DNA of 64,000 bases, taken from Symsagittifera roscoffensis. Lineage: Eukaryota > Xenacoelomorpha > Acoela > Convolutidae. Location: the NCBI RefSeq assembly GCF_963678635.1, contig NC_087067.1, positions 48,777,618-48,841,617 of the forward strand, given 5' to 3'. The translations under genes and the position numbers were made by a program. Shown piece by piece: positions 37,381 through 49,056 of this stretch (positions within the stretch are counted from its first letter, which is position 1; each line of letters starts with the position of its first letter). The notes below the pieces were generated by a model. It did no database searches. It was not told where the DNA came from and saw only the letters and a program-made list of their open reading frames with translations.

Positions 37381-37620
37381 CAACAAGACTGCTCGTATCA
37401 GGGCAAAGCCCTGAATGTTCCGACTGCTCATTAATTGGTCTCGAGTCGTTTTTGTTATATGAAACATTGACAAATTACAATTTAAGGCTGCTCAAAGTGT
37501 AAAAATTTGAGTCGTTTTTGGAATTAATGAGACCAATTAGGTTGCCTCAATTCAATTTGGAACGATTATGAGTGCTGATAATTTGCCACGCTTAAATAAT
37601 TGGCCTATTGAAAAAAAATA
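37381..37620 (+). repeat. Fragment of the foldback family
   Basis: ACAAGACTGCTCGTATCAGG...CCCTGAATGTTCCGACTGC matches the inner end of the right arm at 13027-13075. The remainder (TTAATTGGTCTCGAGTCGTT... against GGAATTAATGAGACCAATTA) forms its own inverted pair. Confidence 0.6.
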
Positions 37621-37644
37621 GCAAAACAAATTTTCCAATCGGCA

Positions 37645-37735
37645 TAGCCGCAATTTAGTCTAGTGCAAGCATACTCGCTTGGCAATCCCAAGGTTCTCGG
37701 ATCAATGCCCATGTGCAGTCAACCATCTAAAAGCA
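37645..37735 (+). repeat. tRNA-derived SINE remnant
   Basis: AGTCTAGTGCAAGCATACTC, then CGCTTGGCAATCCCAAGGTT and CTCGGATCAATGCC, follow the layout of a tRNA gene with a box A-like segment, an anticodon-arm region and a box B-like GGTTC. The acceptor stem cannot be closed and box B departs from GGTTCGANNCC. This looks like the head of a degenerate tRNA-related SINE, not a functional tRNA gene. Confidence 0.45.
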
Positions 37736-37749
37736 GTCTGAATAAAAAA

Positions 37750-37786
37750 CCCGGGCATATATATTCCTCACTTATATATGCCCGGG
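37750..37786. repeat. Perfect 14-bp stem hairpin
   Basis: CCCGGGCATATATA and TATATATGCCCGGG are separated by 9 bases. The hairpin lies just downstream of the SINE-like sequence and may be its tail. Confidence 0.8.
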
Positions 37787-38495
37787 GAAAGTCGGTACAA
37801 TAGCGTACAACACAGAAAAATATCGAATAAGCCGTAAAAGTAATGAATGCTTTTTTTGAACATAGAACATTTCTATTGAAAAAAGAGGGAGGGTGTTGTG
37901 TCACCCAGCCAGGTTCTTTTACTGTCTCTCACCAAATAGGGGTGTTTTTAAAGGCAAACGGTCTTTCAGCAGACCTCCCATTTAGTATAAAAAAACGGAA
38001 GAACTATGTCTTTTTAGTAGACCAATGCAAAAGAACTAACGCATAATTTATTGACACAAAAGGGCGCTTAGCTGGGGTTGAGCTTTCCGAATTAAGACAA
38101 CCATCTCACGGCTAGTAAACGCAAATCTATCAACTTCAAAAACAGAAATCTCTAACTTAGCGGCAGAGACGAGGGGAGAGGGGTTTATTCTTGATGGAGA
38201 GATCGAATATTGGAAAACTTTTAACCAATCACAATTTGCGAAAAGTTCTAATTGGCTAAATGACTTTTGCAAAAAAATTGGTTTCAGAACATGAATAATA
38301 TCAGCACAGCAAAGTTTTGCATTACAGTCTCTGCGGATAAATTTTTTGTTTCATTTTTCATTTTTGAAAATTGTTTGAGTTTTTTTCCAAAGCTCGGCTT
38401 AGATTTCGCAATATTGAAAAATTGAAGTACTTGAAATTTTTTGATCGATCAATATTAAATTTATTGGCCTGAATTCAGTCGGTTTCTTTGAAACT

Positions 38496-39769
38496 TTTGG
38501 GAATTTTTGAGAATTTTGGATACTCAAATCTGATTGGTTGAAAGATGCTAAAAATAATTTTCCAATTTTTGATCCCTGCATTATGAGGGTCGCCACCTCC
38601 ACGCGCAAAATACCGCTTGTGCCAAATGTTAGCGCAGAGGAGCTTAAAAAAGCATCATCCTGACTTTGCTCCGTGTCTCTTTTATAAAGTCTGAAATGAT
38701 GGTTACTCAACTTATCTAGAGATTAATGTTGCAGATGGTCCTTTGGCGTTTATTCAACGAAAATGCAAACTCCATACCGACTGCTGACAAGGCCTTTCAG
38801 AAAATCTTTTTCTCCGTGTAAGAGAGTGGGAAGCGTTATGTGTCTCAGGTAATCAAATCGAGAAAAAAAGTTGTTCGTTTTGCAGTGTCTATAGCATTGC
38901 AGTTGTTCTTCTCTTCTACCATTGTAAAACAAATATACAACGATCGCGGCAGATGTAGACTTGATTTGTCCAAGATATAGCTTAGCAACTTTTGATAATA
39001 CAGTATCTTTACTGGATGCACCACGAATGCTAAGTTTGGGCTCAAACTACACAGGACTGGGCTGACACTGCACAAGTTCAACTGCACACTTCAAAATATG
39101 GGAATACGTTCTGCAACTGTAGAGAAATACATGGCAATGAATTGCATCAATTATTTTGATTAAATTAGTTGGCAAGAACTTGAATTAAGGTTACAGTTGG
39201 AGTCCAGTTGGTTTTCCTTGTTCATATTTTTAACCTTTCAGTAAGTAGTTGTGTAAAGTGTTTTGCATGTGTAAAGTAGAGAGTTGATTACATCAGCAGA
39301 TGTCTATGATACACCGTCTAACCTAAGTACAACTATTTGGTCTATAGCTACCTAGGCGAGTGAAGCACAAAAAAAACTTCCATCAGTTCATTTTTTGCTG
39401 CCTAGTTAGCTTTACAAAAACTGCATATTGTCCAACTAGAGGGGCTTAGCTACTTTGATTTACCGGGCTCATTTTTGAAGTATTGTTTCTGTTGTTATTT
39501 TGGCTGTTAGGCATGATGACTGATGATTTTTTTGTGAAGTGTTTTGTCAATCTTTTTTAACCGAAAGCAACGTAGAGTACCTTTTGACATCAATATTTTT
39601 TAAAACTCTAGAGTATGCCGGTGTTGATATGCCCGTGGGTAAGGTCTTTGGGTGTTGCACAGTTCATTCCATTTTGTACGCAGTTCAGAGCGAGCAAGTT
39701 GCATTGGGTTACTCGACTTTAAAACTTTAAGTCTAATTCGCAGTTGTTCAGCTCAGTTTTTTGCACGAG
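38496..39769. repeat. 1.27-kb tandem duplication, unit 1
   Basis: The segment beginning TTGGGAATTTTTGAGAATTT and ending TTTTTTGCACGAGTT is repeated head-to-tail at 39770-41042. A TTTG microhomology is present at the junctions. Translations on the minus strand (for example the frames at 38750-38932 and 38845-39087) are the same in both copies, but this reflects recent duplication, not proven coding. A TTTATAAAAGAGACACGG (minus) sequence resembling a TATA box lies at about 38680-38697. Confidence 0.9.
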
Positions 39770-41042
39770 TTTGGGAATTTTTGAGAATTTTGGATACTCA
39801 AATCTGATTGGTTGAAAGATGCTAAAAATAATTTTCCAATTTTTGATCCCTGCATTATGAGGGTCGCCACCTCCACGCGCAAAATACCGCTTGTGCCAAA
39901 TGTAAGCGCAGAGGAGCTTAAAAAAGCATCATCCTGACTTTGCTCCGTGTCTCTTTTATAAAGTCTGAAATGATGGTTACTCAACTTATCTAGAGATTAA
40001 TGTTGCAGATGGTCCTTTGGCGTTTATTCAACGAAAATGCAAACTCCATACCGACTGCTGACAAGGCCTTTCAGAAAATCTTTTTCTCCGTGTAAGAGAG
40101 TGGGAAGCGTTATGTGTCTCAGGTAATCAAATCGAGAAAAAAAGTTGTTCGTTTTGCAGTGTCTATAGCATTGCAGTTGTTCTTCTCTTCTACCATTGTA
40201 AAACAAATATACAACGATCGCGGCAGATGTAGACTTGATTTGTCCAAGATATAGCTTAGCAACTTTTGATAATACAGTATCTTTACTGGATGCACCACGA
40301 ATGCTAAGTTTGGGCTCAAACTACACAGGACTGGGCTGACACTGCACAAGTTCAACTGCACACTTCAAAATATGGGAATACGTTCTGCAACTGTAGAGAA
40401 ATACATGGCAATGAATTGCATCAATTATTTTGATTAAATTAGTTGGCAAGAACTTGAATTAAGGTTACAGTTGGAGTCCAGTTGGTTTTCCTTGTTCATA
40501 TTTTTAACATTTCAGTAAGTAGTTGTGTAAAGTGTTTTGCATGTGTAAAGTAGAGAGTTGATTACATCAGCAGATGTCTATGATACACCGTCTAACCTAA
40601 GTACAACTATTTGGTCTATAGCTACCTAGGCGAGTGAAGCACAAAAAATAAACTTTCATTAGCTCATTTTTTTGCTGCCTAGTTAGTTTTACAAAAACTG
40701 CATATTGTCCAACTAGAGGGGCTTAGCTACTTTGATTAACCGGGTTCATTTTTGAAGTATTGTTTCTGTTGTTATTTTGGCTGTTACGCATGATGACTGA
40801 TGATTTTTTTGTGAAGTGTTTTGTCAATCTTTTTAACCGAAAGCAACATAGAGTACCTTTTGACCTTTTTTAAAACTCTAGAGTATGCCGGTGTTGATAT
40901 GCCCGTGGGTAAGTTCTTTGGGTGTTGCACAGTTCATTCCATTTTGTACGCAGTTCAGAGCGAGCAAGTTGCATTGGGTTACTCGACTTTAAAACTTTAA
41001 GTCTAATTCGCAGTTGTTCAGCTCAGTTTTTTGCACGAGTTT
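39770..41042. repeat. 1.27-kb tandem duplication, unit 2
   Basis: Near-identical to unit 1. Visible differences are single substitutions (TGTTAGCG against TGTAAGCG; AACCTTTCAG against AACATTTCAG), small A-run indels, and loss of about 7 bases of ACATCAATATTTTTT at about 40862. Divergence looks like about 1-2 percent by eye. Confidence 0.9.
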
Positions 41043-42509
41043 GCGCAGAAACTCAGCAAAATTGACACAGGCATGAGAGTCGCCAAAGCGCAATCGAATA
41101 AAGTTTTCCAGTTTTAAGTAACGGTTGCAATGACAAGTTTCAGGTTGCGGCATCTGCAAGTTGGTATAAACTGCAACTGCTGCGCTTGGGTTTTTTGTGA
41201 AGAACTTGAACCGTCCTTTTCAATGACTTTGCTTTATCAACTCAAGGCTAATGCAGGTAAGTGTTTTTTTCCAAAGTTTTTTTTTGGAGCTGTTCACTTT
41301 TGCAGTATGAAATAGCTCAAATCAACTTTTTTATTAACACCAGGAAACTTGAAGTCTTTGAGACTTCCTTGAAGTGCTTTGTTGCTCGAGTTCTGATGAG
41401 TGCGGTTAAGAACGTGAGCAAATGGAGTTGCGATCCCTGATCGCTTCATTCAATACGATGCATATTGAATAAGGTAACACAAATTTTTTGTTGACTCAAT
41501 GCTAGATTTGGTGAATATTGATCATTCCTAGAGAACTCTAGAAAATTGATGAATCCTAGATTTTGCAGCCTTGCTAGTTTCTTTGTTGTTCTAAAATTTC
41601 TGCGATTAGTTTGCTCGTTTAGGGTTGGTTGTCGAAACGCAAAAAGCGTACCATTGTTGTAGTGCCAAAGCTTATGGTTCCCATAGAAACGTTGTAAGTG
41701 ATGTAGTTAGCTGCAAAAGAAGTTCGCATGCGATTTGTATTGCTGGTTCACGTTGCATGCAACGATAGTTGGGAGGAGTTATCGTACGGTATCCCGTTGT
41801 TGTACGTTTTGCACTGTTTTATTATTGTACATTTACGACATCGTAGCAATTAAGCATCATTTGGAAGATTCTGAAAGTGTTCTAGAGGGCATTCTTGGGG
41901 TCGTTCAGTTTCAGTAGATTATTTTTTTGCTGCTAAGTTACGGCTTTCAAGTTACTTTGCTGCTCAGTGTATCGAGACGTTCATTTGTTTATAAGCGCTT
42001 GTTGCTAGATTTTTAAAGCCATCGTTGGAGTGTTAAAAGGTTGTAGGAATGGTTTTGAATCTTTAACACCGAAATTTTGAAATTGAGTGTAATGTAGCTC
42101 TAGATACCAACTGGTTCGTTTTGAGACAAATAACACCATCAGTCCTGTTGGCACTACGAGTGAGCGTAAATTGAGTAAGTTTTTGTAAGACTTTATAAAA
42201 GTATGAAATTTCAAGTATATTTTTTCATTTTTTGATTTTAAGCAAAAAATTGGCCAAGAATACAAGTTTTTGTTTTAAATAATGACAATTGTTTTGACCT
42301 CAAAGGTTCTTTTCATGAAATTATAACGCTTAAGATGTTGTCATTGTTTTGTAAAAATTTTTTGAATTTATGTTTTTATTGATCATATTCCAGTATCCTG
42401 TTTTACAGCCTTATTTTAATAAGGTTGGCAATTGGAAAATGTTTGATTTTTTTCACCGCGAAAAAGACTGGGGACTTCATTTTATGGTCGCCAAAACATT
42501 GACACTGGT
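41043..42509. other. Non-coding stretch
   Basis: No exon or element end is supported. Short frames (41130-41315, 41735-41917, 42005-42265) show no family features. Confidence 0.5.
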
Positions 42510-42517
42510 TAGTCAAA

Positions 42518-42941
42518 CCGGGTTGGATTTAGGGGGGAGGGGGGCAGTCGCTCTCCCCCTTCAGGGATTCGACACCCTGTCGATCCAAAAAGTCCCCCCT
42601 TTAAACTATTTTGAGATTTCCATTTTTGGCTGAAAAACCGTAACATTTTTTTGAAAGCGCCTTTGGCGCCATTATTTACTAATTTTGAGGTGAAAGCGCG
42701 CGCCGAAAAAACGCAAATTTTTCGGTCAAAATTTTCCAAAAAGTCCTATAAACGCCTTTTTTGACCTGTTTTTTTTTTTCAAAAAAATGCCTGATGCGGC
42801 GCAGAAAATTGGGCAAACACAATGTATTTTTAGTGCTTTGGAAGATCCTGGAAATCATTTTGGTCAACCTAAGAAAAGGTCGACAAAATTTTCGAAAAAT
42901 TTTTCAAAATCCCCCCGGGAGAAAATCCTAGATCCGCCCTG
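42518..42941 (-). mobile_element. hAT-like MITE with 8-bp TSD
   Basis: The 424-bp copy lies in reverse orientation, from CCGGGTTGGATTTAGG to CTAGATCCGCCCTG. It is flanked by TAGTCAAA (42510-42517) and TAGTCAAC (42942-42949), a 7/8-matching 8-bp duplication. The interior has the family landmarks in reverse complement: GGCGCCATTATTTACTAATT, GCGCGCGCCGAAAAAACGC and AGGTCGACAAAATTTTCG. Confidence 0.78.
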
Positions 42942-42949
42942 TAGTCAAC

Positions 42950-44821
42950 CATAAATTGACTTGACTTAGGTTTCTGGATCAAAAGAGTTTTCACTAGATG
43001 TAGAAAAAATTGAATGGTTTTTTAAATGGATACACACCTACATTTATGTACTCGGAAGGAAACGTATATTTTGGAAATGATAACAGTCGTTTGCATTTTC
43101 AAGCAAAGATAGCGTCGCTCAAATTAGTGTCGTCGAATTCAAATTAGTGTGGTTTTTGTGCGTGTGATGAAAAACTATACAAAAGAGGTCTGAAAAATGA
43201 TTGAGGCTGACAAAATTGACAACAATTGTCTTCAAAAATTGATGAAAATACAAAAATAGAAGAAAAAATCATAAAAATTATTTAAACGTTTTTTAATTTT
43301 TCGCAGAATAGTTTTTTTGACACTTTTTTGGCCAAAGATTCTGTACATTAATCTTTCAGAACTCGTTGTGCGGAAACAAACCGAAATTTGATCTATTTAA
43401 TTGGAAACTTGGTATTTAAAGATTTAGTTACAATACCTACTCACTTGCATTATTCTCTCAAAATTATCGGGCCAGTTTTTCTTGACCCTAGTAAAGTTTT
43501 CTGAAAACTTTTAATTGATGTTCGAAATACGACTGGAAGGAATTTATTATGATATATCACTCCATCCGTTCTGATGAATAATTGCGGTATCTTATTTGCA
43601 TGAAAAAAAATATAAAAAACACCCGAAGACAAAAATTCTTCCCCATTTCTAATGGTCGGAACAAAAGCCGGTTTCTATTACAAATTTTACTGCAATGCTT
43701 TATATTACGATTTTATCTTTTTCCCCCCAATTCTTCTCATTTGTCTGGCCTTGACAGGAGAACATCATTATCAAAACTATATTCTTAAATTACCATAATT
43801 AAATTATGTATAGATATAAAAAGGAAAAAGCATGAAATCCAATTGCTTTTTGATTTTATATTGCTATATCACACAGATCAGATAGCATGTCTATATGATT
43901 GAAAGTGCAATTTCTGTAGAATGTTTTACTCATCATAACCAATAGTTTTTAAGCAGGTGCACAACAGCGATTCGCCGTGATGAACTGTACAGCTCGTAAG
44001 TTGGTCTTTCCCTCGTGAATAATTGGTATTAAACTTGACATCATGGAAAATTGAACAGTTTTAACGTTCATTTAATCAAGTATCAAAAAGTTTGCATCTG
44101 ATTGCATCCCTCAGAACATCATTTTGATTGTTGAAGTCCGTTTTCCACTCGAATTTCTAATTTTTCATTCGGAAAATATATGAACCTGAAAAAGAAACAA
44201 GTGACATTATCAAACTTAACATTTTATGACGAAATGAATAATCGTATTTATTTGTATGATTTTTAAATAGACGAAGTACAAATTTTTAACCCCCAAATTT
44301 CAAAAGGATTTAATTTTACTGATTGCATAGAATCCTCGATTCTAATTGAATGAAAACTCCAAAAAAAACTATGAAAGTTAATTCTTTACTTTTGATGAAA
44401 AGAGGCTTCAATTGTAACAATAGTTTTTTTGATAGCCCTATTTGTTTATGAACCAGCAATACTAAATTGCAGCATGTGTCATCAAGTTATTCACAAAAGT
44501 TTATAAAAAATACACGAAAAAAGTCTACAGCTAGTTCTGAAAAAATCACGACTTAAAGAGCTTTAACATGAGATTCTATATCCTCAAAACTTATTTGAGG
44601 TACGTGATTTGGCTATACAAAAGCACGCCAGATTTTGCAGTGCATTTTCCTCCAATAATATTATTTTTCAAACGAATTTCATACATTTTGCATAACCTTA
44701 TTCGGATGCATTGATTTGTTTACATGGTAACGTTTGAACTGCGACATAATGTAAACGTATATTGTCATGTAAAACGCCTCAATTTTTGAGTTTGATAGCT
44801 AACTGAGTCGTCACAACACAA
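42950..44821. other. Non-coding stretch with an unoccupied repeat copy
   Basis: No gene is seen. At about 43950-44035 a copy of the repeat found at 5595-6010 lacks the MITE insertion: AGCTCGTAAGTTGGTCTTTC continues directly into CCTCGTGAATAATTGG. Confidence 0.55.
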
Positions 44822-45181
44822 CTAGGGGCGGATCTAGGATTTTCTCGAGGGGGGGGGGCGAATTTTCAAAAAATTTTCGAAAATTTTGTCGACCTTTTTT
44901 TAGGTCGACCGAATTCATTTTTCGAGCTCTCCCTAAGCACAGTTTAGTCCCTGTATCGGCCAAATTATCCGCCGCAGGAATAATTTTGAAAAAAGTCCAG
45001 AAAAGCGTTTTAAAGCACTTTTTGGAAAATGTTTTTAAAAAAAGTGTTTTTCGGCGCGCGTTTCCACTCTAAAATTAGTATATTATTGCTCCGAAGGCGC
45101 CTATAGAAAAACTTATGGTCCGTCAGCTAAAAATGAATATCTCAAAACAGTTCAAAGCCCCCCCCCCTAAATCCGCCCATG
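44822..45181 (+). mobile_element. hAT-like MITE copy, left member of inverted pair
   Basis: It starts CTAGGGGCGGATCTAGG and ends CTAAATCCGCCCATG, with the usual interior (AGGTCGACCGAATTCATTTT, GGCGCGCGTTTCC). From about 44918 rightward, including flanking non-MITE sequence to about 45213, it is mirrored at 45408-45703. Confidence 0.7.
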
Positions 45182-45434
45182 GTTTGAGTCGTAACCTTGG
45201 CTTTTTTGGAACGGACAAAAGAGCCAAAAGAAAAATTTGAAATTTAACAACGAATTTTATATGAAGCAAATATAAAATGAAAAGCTTAAGTCATATATTT
45301 TGTATCATATAAATTTTGAAAAAAAATTCAGCGTTTTTTGACTGCCAACTCAACGTATCTCGAAAGATAAAAAATAGCGATATGTGGGATATACAATACA
45401 AAAATAACAAAAAAGCCACGGTTACGACTCAAAC

Positions 45435-45703
45435 CATGGGCGGATTTAGGGGGGCTTTGAACTATTTTGAGATATCCATTTTTAGCTGACGGACCCTAAG
45501 TTTTTCTAAAGGCGCCTTCGGAGCAATAATATACTAATTTTAGGGTGGAAGCGCGCCGAAAAACGCTTTGTTTTTTGTAAACGTATTCCAAAAAGTGCTT
45601 AAAAACGCTTTTTTGGATTTTTTTCAAAATTATGCCTGCGGCGCAGATAATTTGGCCAAAACAGGGACTAAACTGTGCTTAGGGAGAGCTCGAAAAATGA
45701 GAT
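45435..45703 (-). mobile_element. hAT-like MITE copy, right member of inverted pair
   Basis: It starts CATGGGCGGATTTAGG and runs in reverse to CTTAGGGAGAGCTCGAAAAA, where similarity to the left copy stops. The last part of the MITE is missing. The flanking GGTTACGACTCAAAC (45420-45434) is the exact complement of GTTTGAGTCGTAACC (45182-45196) next to the left copy, so MITE and flank were inverted-duplicated together. Confidence 0.7.
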
Positions 45704-47456
45704 TTCTAAGAGAAGTTATTTAATGTTAAAGCAAGAAAATTTAGTTCTCACTTACAATTCACTGCCTTTTATTTATGTACTTACTTTGGTTTGAGTAATA
45801 TTTCTCATAGGCGAAGGACCAAAAACAAAAATTAGCCAATCAGAATACAGTGTTCCGAAGTTTGGAAAGAAAGCGTGAGAATCTCAAAAAAGTAAACATT
45901 TTCAAGACTTAACATTAATATTGACCAAATATAAAAACAGCAGAAATATGCAAAAATTTCAAATTGTCACTAAATTGGAACGATTTTTTTTTCTAAGGGT
46001 TTCGTTACAAAAAAAGCAAAATTTTTCTTCATTTATTTCTTTCTAACTGAACGGCATTTGATTTGTTTTAGTAGTTGACTTTCGGCTGTTTTTGTTTTCG
46101 GTCTTTCGTCTTTGGGTCCTTCACCCATTCGTTTCTTCGCCATTGAGACTAGACCCACGACCACATGTGCTTGAGTATTTCAAATAAGCGCTCTCTGAGT
46201 TTTTATTTGGTTTGAGAACTATCAAGTTTATCGGCTTTCTGATGAGAATTAAACTTGAATTGTCGCTTTGTTGGCTGCACGCCATTGACTGATCAATGAA
46301 CCAGAAAACTTCATGTGGAAAGTATACAATGAAATGTTTTCTTTTGCAATAAAACTACCTGAGTGTGAGTAAAATGAGCAGATACGATATCATCATATTT
46401 TTTTATTTAGTTTTGGCTTATTTTAGTTTGATATTATTTTCCAAAAACAGTTTTTGGAAACTTTGCAAAAAAAAAATACAACCACTATAAAAAGAAAGCT
46501 GAGTAGTATCTAGCTGGGTCGTTTTTTTTTGAAATTTTTAAAAATATTTTGCAAAAATAGTCTATATTCATGGCTGTCAAAAAGTTCACACTCAGCCCAA
46601 GAAAACTGTCCATTCCTTAATATAGCAAGTTCAATTTCTTACGGATTTGTTACTGGAAAAAGCCTTTTTCGTGATTACAACTACACGTTTTCTCGCAAGT
46701 GAAATTAACGGCTCTTTTCTTTTTTCCCTACCTGCCAATTTTTACAAGTAAATTTTTTGATCACCTTGTCCAATTTTTGAATTGATGCGGTTTTAACAGG
46801 CCATGACAAACATTTGATCTTCATGCTTAACCTTGAGAAACCCTTATTACTCCATAAATTTTATGCTTGTGGTGTGGGGTAGGAGGAAAAGAAAAAGAGC
46901 CTAAAGAGCACATTCTTAGTGCTTTAGGTTCAAGTATGGTTCGTTTATACTTTTTCAATTCAATCGATCTGTTGTGGTATTCATTTTAAGCTTCTCCTCA
47001 AAGTCGATTGAGGAGGGTTATTGATAATTGAACAGCTCTATTGAAAATTGAAGAGAGGAAGGCTGTTGAAAGGCGAGAGAGGAGGGTCGATGAATTAGTA
47101 GAGAATATTTAATCATTATTTCAAGCTCAGCTTTTTCTTTTCAAAAAAAATTATGGTTTGACAAAGTACCAAAAATTCGTTTTGATTATTTTTTTTCTTT
47201 ATAAATGATGGGTTGTAGAAATTTGATTCAAAAAATTTCTTATGGGAAAGAAATTGAATCAATATATGAATCTACTTATCTGATTAACAATCTTCAACCT
47301 ACGGTACCTACTAAAAAACTTTAACTTGGCTGCATTCCGATTGGTTAAAATATCGCTGATTTAATCTACTTTACATTCTCACCCCTCCTGTGGTGATGAG
47401 GGCGATTTTTAAGAAGAAGCAAATAAAAATTTTCAATCATTGTAAAACAAACTTAC
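45704..47456. other. Non-coding stretch, partly receptor intron
   Basis: No supported exon. The last exon of the channel gene should lie here or further left on the minus strand, because exon A ends in a phase-0 donor at 47456/47457. It was not located. AGAGAGGAAGGCTG/GAGAGAGGAGGGTCG repeats lie at about 47053-47090. Confidence 0.5.
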
Positions 47457-47713
47457 CATGGTCTGAAAATATGCAGCAAATAATGACGCTGTAATTGTGA
47501 AAAGCAGGAAAAGACATCTGTCAATCACACTGGCCAACAGAGTCCACTCCAGCTGTCTGGTCTGTCTGTACTCACTTTCTCTGCTGCTCATCAGATACTC
47601 ACACATGCTCGTCTCCATCATCCGACTCATGAGCACGACTTGCTCATTCAGCACACGATACAAGTGGGGAATAGTCGATGCAGAAACACTTGATGAGTTT
47701 GGGTCACCAGTTT
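47457..47713 (-). CDS. Cys-loop receptor exon A: end of loop and M4
   Basis: Exon of a pentameric ligand-gated ion channel of the nicotinic type, in the neuronal or muscle plasma membrane. It encodes the distal M3-M4 loop and the fourth helix, EWTLLASVIDRCLFLLFTI..., which matches the conserved W..(A)..IDR...F..F M4 pattern of nicotinic receptors. The acceptor TTTGTTCAG precedes AA|ACT (47713) and the donor ATG|GTAAGT follows (47457). It enters in phase 1 and leaves in phase 0, which fits exon B upstream. The open frame continues past the donor to a stop only by chance. Confidence 0.8.
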
Positions 47714-47986
47714 CTGAACAAATATTTGGCATCATCCGAAAAACAAGTTGGGCAAAAAGGTGAAATTTTGAAAAAAAAAGTTACTGAAGTTTTGTTAAAT
47801 ATTTTTTCTGTATATAAATGAGAAGTAACATGAGCGTACTATAAGTTTTCAGATGACAAGAACAATCTTTTACCGTTTTTTTTCAGACAAAAAAAACTAC
47901 TTTAATTCAAAGGCCATCTTCATCATATATGTTCTCATGGCTTCAATTAAATCGTTTTCAAAAACTTTCAAAACTCCAAGCTATAC

Positions 47987-48146
47987 TTTTTGCGGCCTTC
48001 TCGTGGTCTTTTTTCATGATGTCAACCATTATGAGTAGTGCTTTGTGGAGGAAAGATTTCTTTATTTGTTCATTTGATAGCATCTTGTGAGCATCGGTGC
48101 AGAATGTCACTCGGGCCAAATAGCCGAAAACAAATGAGCGGACACA
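47987..48146 (-). CDS. Cys-loop receptor exon B: intracellular loop
   Basis: It encodes the segment after M3, beginning CVRSFVFGYLARVTF, which corresponds to the VR..F...L.R amphipathic start of the cytoplasmic loop in nicotinic receptors, followed by a charged helix rich in Lys, Glu and Asp (MKKDHEKAAK). Acceptor TTTTCAG|TGT at 48146; donor AAA A|GTATAG at 47987. It enters in phase 0 and leaves in phase 1, so it joins exons C and A without a frame break. At 53 codons the loop is short for the family. Confidence 0.8.
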
Positions 48147-48505
48147 CTGAAACACAACTTTTGGTTGTAATCACATACTCTATTAAACACTATTTTTAAA
48201 ATCTAGTCTAATAAAATTACTTTCTTTGTTTTCCGATTTAATCCAGTTCTCAATTGCTTGTTGAACAAAAAATAAGATCTTGACAAGAAACAAGACAGGT
48301 GAAAAAACAGTGAAAAGTTTAGCATCCGTTGTTGACCCCCGTCATACAGGCTTCTTTTCATTTCAAATTCTCATTTATGTAATTCTCAAATTCTCAAACA
48401 TCTAAAATAATGAAGTTTCTATTTGTTTGTAACCGGTAAAAAAATGTTTCTTGCCATACTATTTAGTTTTTTACGCTCACTGCAATATTCATATCGTATG
48501 GATAC

Positions 48506-48633
48506 CTTTGGAACAGGTGTTGGGTTGATTGAGGGTGAGTTGATGAGGAGGACTATTACATTGAGGATGACAGACAAGGCCACCATATCAGCACAGACGA
48601 GGAAGAAGATTCCAATCAGAGGAAACGAGTGGC
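48506..48633 (-). CDS. Cys-loop receptor exon C: M3
   Basis: It encodes FPLIGIFFLVCADMVALSVI..., the M3 helix; the PLIG-[YF] start and the following V..S...TV.VL spacing are typical of nicotinic subunits. It ends in VPK before the donor AAG|GTATCC. The acceptor is TTTTTAG|GCC at 48633. Its first two bases complete the Gly codon begun at the end of exon D. Confidence 0.85.
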
Positions 48634-48890
48634 CTAAAAATAGTGCAAGTATATTTCAGGGTTTCGTATTTTAAATAACGACGACAGATTAGACTCGGAT
48701 GACATCTGAGTATCAAGTTAAACCTTTTTGCCTAAATCTTTCAAAAAATTCAAACGCTTTATAAACGTCGTAGAGAGGTCCCATTTATCTTGCGAAATCG
48801 AGCATTTTTTTCGAGCTCGAAACATGAAAATGGCTGCCCTTCAAAAACAAAAAATTGACAAATTCCAAAAGAAAAAAGACAAAAGCCCAC

Positions 48891-49056
48891 CTGCGTGTGG
48901 TGTGAATTGTGACAATGAGGCTAAATTGAAGAGGAGGGAGAGAAGGAGGGTGCTGGAGTAGATGACCTTCTCCCCACACCCATTGGGCAGAGTGAACACA
49001 AAGAGAGACATCAGCACAGTCAGACATGTGGGGTAGATCAGCACCCACTCGTAGTA
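48891..49056 (-). CDS. Cys-loop receptor exon D: M1 and M2
   Basis: It encodes YYEWVLIYPTCLTVLMSLFV (M1 with the conserved Pro), then LPNGCGEKV and the pore-lining M2. The GEK motif at the cytoplasmic mouth of M2 is the signature of cation-selective, nicotinic-type channels rather than GABA/glycine types (which have PAR). Acceptor ACATGCAG|TAC at 49056; donor GCA G|GTGGGC at 48891. It enters in phase 0 and leaves in phase 1. The M2 sequence (YSSTLLLSLLFNLASLSQF) is divergent, so the ligand cannot be inferred. Confidence 0.85.

Noticed and set aside
37645-37735. Functional tRNA gene
   Set aside because: The acceptor stem does not close and the T-arm/box B deviates from consensus; a SINE remnant fits better.
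38399-40361. Minus-strand frames conserved in two copies
   Set aside because: Identity between the copies is as high outside the frames as inside, so it reflects a recent duplication and not coding constraint.
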